DNA from: JAGVVZ01 sp964373165
GTDB taxonomy: Archaea > Aenigmatarchaeota > Aenigmatarchaeia > CG10238-14
Length of the DNA: 11,909 bases
Direction of reading: 5' to 3'
Assembly: GCA_964373165.1 (NCBI GenBank)
Contig: CAYJTF010000027.1
Span: 1-11,909, forward strand
In this document: positions 6,850-11,909 of the stretch, piece by piece
Position numbering within the stretch: position 1 is the stretch's first letter
Layout of the letters: the number at the start of each line of letters is the position of its first letter
Notes under the pieces: generated by a model
The model's database searches: none
Told to the model about the DNA's origin: nothing
Seen by the model: only the letters and a program-made list of their open reading frames with translations
Program-made: the position numbers and the translations under genes

Positions 6850-8065
6850 ATTAACAAACGAATTGCAAAGAATAACTATTATTACATCACCTCAACACGG
6901 CTCGAAAATCGTTCCTCCTCAAAATTCAGGAAAACATGCGAGTAGAATTGAAAAGGATGTGAAAAAATTAGCAATTCCATATCAAGTAGATATGGGTAAA
7001 GTTTTTGAACTTTTCAGAATATTTACCCGAGACGCGTTTGCATTGAACGAAAATGGGATAGCTACTTTATTAGAGTTGTGCGCGCGTGCTTCAATAAATC
7101 CTACGGCATTAGAAGACGTGTATCTACAAACAAGTATAGGGGGGGATACACGAATTTGTGGAAGATTACCACATTATATAGTTCCCGAATTGGAAATAAT
7201 AAAAAGTGTACAACAAATTGGTATGATTCCGCCGAGATTAAGAGTGATTCAAACAACCTCAGCCCAACTCGCTGAAAACTCTGTAGATGCAAGTGGACAG
7301 AGAATCTATGAAGAAAATTTTGTTAAAAGTTCAGCAATTGCGTTAGCATTTGTTAAATTTTTTGTCGATACATTTTATTCTGAACAAAGTGCACAAGTTA
7401 AGTTTTTATCATTGCCTAGATATGGAAATTCTATCAGAGAACTCTTTATTGCTCTATATGGGCTTTTACCAGAAGATTTAACAGCTACTTTTAAAAAAAT
7501 AGCTGTAACAAGAAATGCTAAACCTGATGCCTATGTCGGAAGACATTCAATAACATACGGTCATTCCAGCAGTGATTTTGTAATTGGCTGTGGTGGTAGA
7601 ACGGAATTAGAATATTGGAGAGCTGCTGAAAGAATGGCTTATGAATTTAGAGCTAGAGATGGAGATTTAAGTGCATATTTAGCCAGAATGAAAGGACATT
7701 TTGTTCCTCGAGATGAATCTATTTTTATCGGCTTTGGTATTGAACCTGGATATTATTGTCAAAGAGGTGAGCCAGATTTGTTTGAAACTGTAAAAGACAA
7801 TAGGGAAATTGATCCAGTACAATATATAGGTAATCCGAAAAAATTGGAAAGACTAAGGGGGGAGTATCAACGATTGATGGGATTAACAGGGGATAAATAT
7901 TTTGAATTTATCAGACATTATGTTTCGCAAATTCCAGAAGAAGATGTAGTTGGATGGGCAATAAAAAATGTATCTGATGGAAGATTTAGTAGCACTACAG
8001 AATGGGATAAATATTGCCTTCGTATATTTGAAGAAAGGCTGGGATGGCCTTCTTATGTGATGTGA
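6815..8065 (+). CDS. Unrecognised cytosolic protein, first gene of the operon
   Basis: The frame runs from GTG 6815 (416 residues) to TGA 8065, with an alternative ATG at 6842 (407 residues). A stop at 6809-6811 rules out any earlier in-frame start. There is no signal peptide or membrane segment; composition is mixed alpha/beta. Features that look conserved but that I cannot assign are GKHASRIEKD near the N-terminus, a GRLPHYIVPELE segment (about 115-126), a Ser/Gly-rich stretch followed by CGGRTELEYWRA (about 254-270), and a Trp-rich C-terminus. It lies 5 nt before an Asp/Glu racemase-family gene and is co-oriented with the aspartyl-tRNA synthetase, so a role in amino-acid or peptide metabolism is plausible, but no function is claimed. 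A run of seven G at 7139-7145 is a possible sequencing-error site, although the frame is intact. Confidence 0.75.
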   Translation: MIVGTPTSYMDELTNELQRITIITSPQHGSKIVPPQNSGKHASRIEKDVKKLAIPYQVDMGKVFELFRIFTRDAFALNENGIATLLELCARASINPTALEDVYLQTSIGGDTRICGRLPHYIVPELEIIKSVQQIGMIPPRLRVIQTTSAQLAENSVDASGQRIYEENFVKSSAIALAFVKFFVDTFYSEQSAQVKFLSLPRYGNSIRELFIALYGLLPEDLTATFKKIAVTRNAKPDAYVGRHSITYGHSSSDFVIGCGGRTELEYWRAAERMAYEFRARDGDLSAYLARMKGHFVPRDESIFIGFGIEPGYYCQRGEPDLFETVKDNREIDPVQYIGNPKKLERLRGEYQRLMGLTGDKYFEFIRHYVSQIPEEDVVGWAIKNVSDGRFSSTTEWDKYCLRIFEERLGWPSYVM

Positions 8066-8070
8066 TTGAA

Positions 8071-8796
8071 ATGAAATTCAAAACAATTGGAATACTTGGC
8101 GGGATGGGTCCCGAGGCAACACTAGATTTATACAGATGGGTCGTTAAATTGACTCCTGCCAAAAAAGATCAAGATCATGTGCCTACTATCATCTATAGCT
8201 ATCCACAAATACCAGATAGGACCCAAGCCTTGATTTATGGTGGCGGAAATCCTTTGCCTTATTTAATTAAAGGATTGAAATTGTTAGAAAAGTCTGGAGC
8301 TGATTTCATAATAATTCCATGCAACACATCACATAAATTTTTACCAGGAATGAAAAAACATTGCAAAATTCCAATAATTAGTATGATAGAGCAAACAAGA
8401 AAATATATTGAGAAGCATTTTACAAAAATTAAGAAAGTTGGATTATTGGCGACGACCGGAACAGTGAAGACAAAAGTTTATCATGATGTCTTTGAAGGAA
8501 GTAAGTTTAAATTAATAATACCTGATCAAAATATGCAAGAAAAGGTGATGGAAGCAGTTTATGGAAAAAATGGGATTAAAGCAGGCATTATCAATAAGCG
8601 AGTAACAGGTTTATTGGTAGAAGCTTCGAGACATGTTGAAAATAAAGGTGCTGAAATAATAATCATGGGCTGCACTGAAATACCTTTAGCTTTAAGTCAA
8701 TCTGATTTCCACCTGCCTTTAGTTAATCCTGTTGAAATTTTAGCAAGATCTGCTGTTGGTATGGCTTTAGGAAAGAATAAAAAACTAACAGGTTAA
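8071..8796 (+). CDS. Aspartate/glutamate racemase family protein
   Basis: This 241-residue protein matches the cofactor-independent Asp/Glu racemase family, which interconverts L- and D-amino acids with two cysteines acting from opposite faces of the substrate. It has the N-terminal GGMGPEAT (10-17), the first catalytic Cys in PCNTSH (C84) and the second in GCTEIPL (C201), each with the usual Thr. Length and motif order fit archaeal aspartate racemases. The ATG at 8071 is chosen because the protein then begins MKFKTIGILGG as in relatives and a GTGAT Shine-Dalgarno-like sequence precedes it. An ATG at 8044 would overlap the previous gene by 22 nt and add nine unlikely residues. It is sandwiched between the unknown gene (5-nt gap) and the aspartyl-tRNA synthetase (19-nt gap), so aspartate is a sensible substrate, though glutamate or another amino acid is possible. 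Confidence 0.88.
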   Translation: MKFKTIGILGGMGPEATLDLYRWVVKLTPAKKDQDHVPTIIYSYPQIPDRTQALIYGGGNPLPYLIKGLKLLEKSGADFIIIPCNTSHKFLPGMKKHCKIPIISMIEQTRKYIEKHFTKIKKVGLLATTGTVKTKVYHDVFEGSKFKLIIPDQNMQEKVMEAVYGKNGIKAGIINKRVTGLLVEASRHVENKGAEIIIMGCTEIPLALSQSDFHLPLVNPVEILARSAVGMALGKNKKLTG

Positions 8797-8804
8797 AAAA
8801 TAAT

Positions 8805-8810
8805 GAGGTG
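8805..8810 (+). promoter_or_regulatory. Shine-Dalgarno that sets the aspS GTG start
   Basis: GAGGTG ends 5 nt before GTG 8816, and an ATG at 8814 overlaps out of frame. The same hexamer with the same spacing precedes ATG 6808 in the leader of this operon. Confidence 0.6.
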
Positions 8811-8815
8811 TTAAT

Positions 8816-10081
8816 GTGGAAGTGAGAGGATTTGTCGATGAAATAAGAGATTTGGGTGGATTAAAATTTATCAAGCTGAATACTTCAAACGGTTATCTGC
8901 AAATTACTGTTAAAAAAAAGGAAGTCAGCAAAGACGTGCTGGACAAAGTTGAGAAGATAACACGACAGTCAGTCATTTCTGTTCAAGGCGAATTAAAGAA
9001 AAGCAAGGAGGCACCTGGCGGACATGAAATCATACCAGAAAAAGTTGACGTGCTATCAGTCGCTGAAACGCCACTGCCACTAGATCCTTCCGGCAAGACG
9101 TCTGCCGAGCTAGATACAAGATTGGACTGGAGACCGTTAGACTTGCGTTCACCAAGAAATCGTGCAATAATCAGAATACAATCCAAAGTAGTAGAAGGCA
9201 TGGAAGAATATTTGAGAAAGGAAGGTTTCACTCAAGTATTCACTCCTTGCATTATTGGTGCGGCATCCGAAGGTGGATCGGAAGTTTTCCCTGTCACCTA
9301 TTTTGATAAAGAGGCATTTCTTAGACAAGATCCTCAGCTGCATAGGGAACTAACAATAGCCGGTGGCATACCGAAAATATTTGATTTAGGACCAAGCTGG
9401 AGAGCCGAACTCAGCCATACTATCAGGCATACATGCGAACATAGAGGATGCGCGGTTGAACTTGCATATATTAAAGATGAGAGAGATACGATGAGAGCGG
9501 AAGAACAATTAATAGTAAGTGTATTCAAAAAAGTACAAGAAGACTGCAAAGAAGATTTGGAAGTATTAGATAAACAAATAGAAGTTCCGAAAACACCTTT
9601 TCCAGAATTGAGCTTTCCTCAAATTTATGATGTTTTAGACAGTTTTGGAAAAAAATATAAGAGAGGGCTGGAAGATTACGATAGAGAGAGTGAAGTGCTG
9701 TTATACAATTATGTAAAAGAGAAGCATAAAAGCGATTTCTTCTTTGTTAACAAATTCCCATTCGCCGTCAAACCGTTCTATGTGATGAGAGTTGACGATG
9801 ATCAGACGTGGGCGAGAAGTGTAGATATGATTTACAAAGGCATCGAGCTAAGCTCGGGCGGACAGAGAGAGCATAGATACGACAAGCTGATGGAACAGGT
9901 CAAACTGAAAGGTTTGACGAATGAGAGTGTGGAATGGTTCACCAAATATTTCAGATACGGTGTTCCTCCGATGGGCGGATTTTGCATTGGCGTGGAGAGA
10001 CTAGTTATGCAGATGCTTGATGTCAAAAACATCAGAGAGATCATGCTGTTTCCAAGAACACCTGAAAGATTACTACCATGA
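8816..10081 (+). CDS. aspS: Archaeal-type aspartyl-tRNA synthetase
   Basis: The 421-residue class II synthetase charges tRNA with aspartate in the cytosol. An N-terminal OB-fold (about 1-85) binds the anticodon. The catalytic domain begins at the AETPLPLDPSGK and ELDTRLD segment (83-104), typical of archaeal AspRS. Motif 2 contains WRAE (195-198) and RHTCE (204-208); SGGQREHRYD precedes motif 3, which has GGFCIGVER (387-395). There is no bacterial-type insertion domain. Whether it also charges tRNA-Asn cannot be decided here. GTG at 8816 follows GAGGTG by 5 nt, and a TGA at 8804 blocks extension, so the protein lacks about 20 residues present at the start of typical archaeal enzymes (about 438 aa). 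Motif 2 also departs from the common FRAEEHNTTRH wording. It is the last gene of the operon with the racemase. Confidence 0.93.
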   Translation: MEVRGFVDEIRDLGGLKFIKLNTSNGYLQITVKKKEVSKDVLDKVEKITRQSVISVQGELKKSKEAPGGHEIIPEKVDVLSVAETPLPLDPSGKTSAELDTRLDWRPLDLRSPRNRAIIRIQSKVVEGMEEYLRKEGFTQVFTPCIIGAASEGGSEVFPVTYFDKEAFLRQDPQLHRELTIAGGIPKIFDLGPSWRAELSHTIRHTCEHRGCAVELAYIKDERDTMRAEEQLIVSVFKKVQEDCKEDLEVLDKQIEVPKTPFPELSFPQIYDVLDSFGKKYKRGLEDYDRESEVLLYNYVKEKHKSDFFFVNKFPFAVKPFYVMRVDDDQTWARSVDMIYKGIELSSGGQREHRYDKLMEQVKLKGLTNESVEWFTKYFRYGVPPMGGFCIGVERLVMQMLDVKNIREIMLFPRTPERLLP

Positions 10082-10084
10082 AAT

Positions 10085-10150
10085 TAAATTCTCATCAATG
10101 AAGAGAAATTACAGGAGGAACATTAATTCAGGATTGTATATGAGAATTTA
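10085..10150 (+). repeat. 11-bp inverted repeat downstream of aspS
   Basis: TAAATTCTCAT (10085-10095) and ATGAGAATTTA (10140-10150) are perfect reverse complements with a 44-nt interval, starting 4 nt after the synthetase stop codon. It could be a 3'-end stem or terminator, or the ends of a small inserted element. The interval contains a 17-codon ORF with AGGAGG inside it, which I take as chance. Confidence 0.45.
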
Positions 10151-10269
10151 AAGATGTTTATAGTAATGATAAATGCGCATTCGCTAATAGATTAGGCATC
10201 CTCCACACAGTGTTAAAGATCAGGTTTTGCCGTGACCTTTGGGTTGAGGTTATAATTAAGATTCCCGGA

Positions 10270-10289
10270 GTAAATATTACAATATTTAC
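10270..10289. repeat. 9-bp inverted repeat between convergent genes
   Basis: GTAAATATT and AATATTTAC are separated by two bases. As RNA the inner pairs would open to a 7-bp stem with a 6-nt loop. The arm is the same sequence as in the palindrome at 6739-6754. It may terminate aspS or be a protein-binding site. Confidence 0.35.
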
Positions 10290-10330
10290 CAATACTTTCT
10301 GATTAACTGAAGATAGATAATTGATCTTAA

Positions 10331-10663
10331 TTATACTTCTATGCCTTCTCTCAGGGCTTCATTGATTATAGATACTCTATTTTTTTCTCTTTCAAATTCT
10401 TCAGGTGAATAACAAAGAAAATCTACAGGATAATCAAGTCTCCAGAATTTTCTAAGTCCTGTGGATCTGTCAAAAAAGCGCTTTTTTGAAAATTTTTTAC
10501 TTACTAAAACAAGATCGATGTCGCCGTGTTCACTTATTTTGCCTCTTGCTACAGAACCAAAAATTATTATTTTATATATACCAAACTCTTTCTTACTTTT
10601 TTCTTTAAATTCTTTGACTCCCCTAATTATTTTTGTAATTTCTTTATTTTTTCCTCGGACCAT
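10331..10663 (-). CDS. MNT-type nucleotidyltransferase, antitoxin of a HEPN/MNT pair
   Basis: The 110-residue protein has the minimal nucleotidyltransferase fold: a basic N-terminal helix, then GSVARG (36-41) followed by GDIDLVLV (47-54) with metal-binding D48 and D50, and a third acidic residue in YPVDF (D81). The usual GS-x10-D-x-D layout is kept, although Gly replaces the common Ser before the first Asp. In known HEPN/MNT systems this enzyme neutralises the HEPN RNase, in at least one studied case by adding AMP groups. Its start overlaps the end of the HEPN ORF by 37 nt, the usual coupled arrangement. It appears complete, so it would remain active even though the partner is truncated. Confidence 0.85.
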   Translation of the reverse strand: MVRGKNKEITKIIRGVKEFKEKSKKEFGIYKIIIFGSVARGKISEHGDIDLVLVSKKFSKKRFFDRSTGLRKFWRLDYPVDFLCYSPEEFEREKNRVSIINEALREGIEV

Positions 10664-10872
10664 TTTACCACCTTTTTAGAAAATTTTAAAGCTTCCTTCG
10701 CTATTTCTTCTGTATACTCTTTCTTTAACGGGTATCTAGTTGCTAAATAATGATCATTCAATTTTTCACAACATCTCAAAATATTTTCTGTTGCTTTTAC
10801 TTTTTTACCAATTTCCCATAAGTCATGTATTTTCCACAGTCTTTTAAATTTACTAATTGTTTGTTCCAGCAT
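10627..10872 (-). pseudogene. HEPN-domain protein lacking its N-terminal half
   Basis: The 81-residue frame carries the C-terminal part of a HEPN domain: HDL (16-18), a helix, ATRYP (44-48), then YTEEIAKEALKFSKKVV as the final helix. Family members of about 120-130 residues begin with some 45 residues (two helices) that are absent here, so the first ATG lies within what should be the second helix. A TAA directly precedes the ATG, and 23S rRNA sequence begins 4 nt further upstream, so the missing half has been replaced, not overlooked. Complete HEPN proteins of this kind are RNase toxins; this remnant is probably inactive. The following MNT gene overlaps its 3' end. Confidence 0.75.
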
Positions 10873-10876
10873 TTAA

Positions 10877-11088
10877 ACCTTTGGGCACCCTTGATCGATT
10901 GTCAAGGGTGTACCGCCCCAGCCGAGCTGTCCATCAAGCATTGTCCCGCTGTCGCGGTAAGCGTTATGCTTGCGAAAGGGTAGTGTTCCACTTTTGTCTC
11001 ATCTGAACCCGGAAGCCCAGACTAATGGTGACTCCTACCTACGCTCTGCATCCGCAACCATAACACAGCACCAGACTACAGCAAAGCT
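10877..11088 (-). rRNA. 23S rRNA, internal exon (domain V start), truncated at 3' end
   Basis: Read on the minus strand, this matches archaeal 23S rRNA from AGCUUUGCUG (E. coli about 2071) through GUAGGUAGGAGUCACC and the P-loop GGCUGGGGCGGUAC (about 2245-2258) to the following stem (ACCCUUG/CAAGGGU) and GCCCAAAGGU (about 2282). Conservation then stops: the expected next helices, H89-H93, the sarcin-ricin loop and the 3' end are not found. A HEPN remnant starts within 5 nt. Alignment is from memory of archaeal 23S sequences. Confidence 0.9.
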
Positions 11089-11830
11089 TTCCGTTAGGAA
11101 GAATGACTCATTATAAATTTATTTCATTGTATGATTTTTTTATAGGAAAATAACCTAGTTTTTCCCAAACTTTCAGTTTAATTAAAATCCAATCGTTCCA
11201 AAATCCGATAGTTTTAATCCAATTGTACAAATTTTTTTTACCATACATTCTTAGCATAAATCCATTAGTAGTTTCTATTTTTTGTAGACTACAAGTAAAA
11301 TTAAATTCTTTAAGTACTTCAAACACCTGAATTGCCAATTTTTCTGACTTCGCATAAAATTCTAATCGAGGTTCAGTATGCAAACCTTTCCTATTCTTCT
11401 TAAAAGAAAGGGAAAAATCTGTATCACCCAAACCCCTCATAAAATTCTTAAGCAATTTTGTATCACTGATTATAATTTCTGGGATTTCAATATTGTTTTT
11501 TGGTCCTACAGGTAACTTAATAACATTCTTCTTGAACTCAAATAACCTTTTGGAGTTCACTGTCAATAAAATTGTATTGTCTTTTGCTCTTTCTTGAATT
11601 ATTGGATTTATTTCATAAATTCTCTCAAACAATTTTTTTAATTTTAAATAAAAAATTTTCTCGTTGGAAAGGTTTCCACAATAAGTTGTTCGAAAGATTT
11701 TGTTGTTGTATGTGTATAAATTTCCATCTCCGATATGGATTCCTGTTTCATACGCTATTTCAGGTGTTATATTCTTTGTACCCGTATTACTATTTTACTT
11801 TTTAAATATTTAAGAGTCACTCATTCCTAT
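11089..11830 (-). mobile_element. Archaeal BHB-type intron in 23S rRNA, about 742 nt
   Basis: The two 23S exons are separated by 742 nt whose ends pair. The intron 5' end pairs with its 3' end in a 6-bp stem (11824-11829 with 11095-11100) and, past one bulged base, a further 9 bp including one G-U (11814-11822 with 11101-11109). Next to this, exon CCGU (11833-11836) pairs with ACGG (11091-11094), with AGA bulged on one side and AAA on the other: a relaxed bulge-helix-bulge, the substrate of the archaeal splicing endonuclease. Cutting two bases into each bulge joins ...CCCCGUAG to AGCUUUGCUG, exactly the expected continuous 23S sequence. Insertion is between E. coli positions about 2070 and 2071. 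The outer exon helix is weak. The intron carries a homing endonuclease ORF. Confidence 0.88.
11111..11794 (-). CDS. LAGLIDADG homing endonuclease encoded in the 23S intron
   Basis: The open frame runs from 11794 to TAA at 11111-11113 (227 codons plus stop). It contains two LAGLIDADG motifs: ETGIHIGDG (codons 16-24, catalytic D23) and MRGLGDTDF (119-127, catalytic D126), the pattern of a single-chain endonuclease that cuts the intron-less 23S allele and drives intron copying. Between them is VNSKRLFEF and PVGPKNNIEIP, wording usual in archaeal intron and intein endonucleases. The second motif ends in Phe where Gly is usual. No ATG, GTG or TTG lies before the first motif; the first candidate start, TTG at 11632, would discard it. 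So either a non-standard start is used or the 5' end has decayed. The stop abuts the intron stem at 11109. Confidence 0.8.
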   Translation of the reverse strand, partial: NSNTGTKNITPEIAYETGIHIGDGNLYTYNNKIFRTTYCGNLSNEKIFYLKLKKLFERIYEINPIIQERAKDNTILLTVNSKRLFEFKKNVIKLPVGPKNNIEIPEIIISDTKLLKNFMRGLGDTDFSLSFKKNRKGLHTEPRLEFYAKSEKLAIQVFEVLKEFNFTCSLQKIETTNGFMLRMYGKKNLYNWIKTIGFWNDWILIKLKVWEKLGYFPIKKSYNEINL

Positions 11831-11909
11831 CTACGGGGTCTTCACTTCCCATTGGAGGTCTCTGGCCTATTCACCAGAAAGCAGGTTCACTGGGTCCCTG
11901 TTTGGGACA
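11831..11909 (-). rRNA. 23S rRNA, upstream exon, continues beyond the window
   Basis: The minus strand reads UGUCCCAAACAGGGACCCAGUGAAC, the archaeal counterpart of the E. coli 2020s region, through AUGGGAAGUGAAGACCCCGUAG, ending at about position 2070. G at the 2058 position and GAAGACC are archaeal features of the peptidyl-transferase ring. The gene enters from the right edge, so its 5' two-thirds lie outside the window. Confidence 0.93.

Larger units (their letters stand above)
10082..10330. other. Non-coding spacer between convergent aspS and MNT genes
   Basis: This 249-nt gap contains no convincing gene. It holds an 11-bp inverted repeat (10085-10095 and 10140-10150) right after the aspS stop, a relatively GC-rich block at about 10175-10245, and a second inverted repeat at 10270-10289. 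The block shares ACCTTTGGG with the truncated end of the 23S gene. No tRNA signature is present. Confidence 0.5.

Noticed and set aside
8044..8070. Upstream ATG start for the racemase
   Set aside because: It overlaps the preceding gene and adds residues before the conserved MKFKTIGILGG start; 8071 has its own Shine-Dalgarno-like sequence.
10877..11088. HEPN/MNT pair as a second 23S intron
   Set aside because: No pairing of intron ends resembling a bulge-helix-bulge is visible at 10877, and no convincing downstream 23S exon follows the MNT gene. Truncation explains the data better.
1..11909. tRNA genes or CRISPR array
   Set aside because: Reading both strands I found no T-arm GTTCGA-type signature with matching acceptor stem, and no regularly spaced repeats.

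Overview
The window reads as a piece of an AT-rich archaeal genome. The evidence is an archaeal-type aspartyl-tRNA synthetase, a 23S rRNA gene with G at E. coli position 2058 and a bulge-helix-bulge (BHB) type intron, TATA-like boxes about 25 nt upstream of start codons (leaderless transcripts), a few GAGGTG Shine-Dalgarno sites, and secreted proteins with Thr-rich spacers and PKD-like modules. The style (many small proteins, Cys-rich secreted proteins, a half-size transporter) resembles DPANN-type archaea, but that placement is inference.

Layout. 1-384: a 28-codon single-helix membrane peptide on the minus strand and a T-rich terminator. 385-963 (+): a six-helix, half-length MFS-like protein. 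It converges through a shared hairpin (963-983) on a minus-strand block of a small methyltransferase-like protein (982-1479), a membrane-anchored Cys-rich protein (1560-2153), an aldehyde dehydrogenase (2276-3700) and a large cell-surface protein (3749-6181). The surface protein is interrupted by one in-frame TGA at 5261-5263. 6182-6814 holds a start-less fragment resembling a restriction-endonuclease-like domain, then a promoter and a roughly 120-nt leader containing a 13-codon ORF, a CCGG hairpin and a perfect 16-bp palindrome.

6815-10081 (+) is a three-gene operon: an unrecognised protein of about 410 aa, an Asp/Glu racemase-family enzyme and an aspartyl-tRNA synthetase. The grouping suggests aspartate chemistry, possibly D-aspartate, but the role of the first gene is unknown.

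10331-11909 (-) is the most unusual region. A 23S rRNA gene enters from the right edge, is interrupted by a 742-nt intron (11089-11830) encoding a two-motif LAGLIDADG endonuclease, continues for about 210 nt into domain V, and then stops abruptly near 10877. There it abuts the 5'-truncated end of a HEPN gene, followed by its partner MNT nucleotidyltransferase. The rest of the 23S gene (most of the peptidyl-transferase centre and the sarcin-ricin loop) is not found in the window. This is either a genuine rearrangement or an assembly or amplification chimera.
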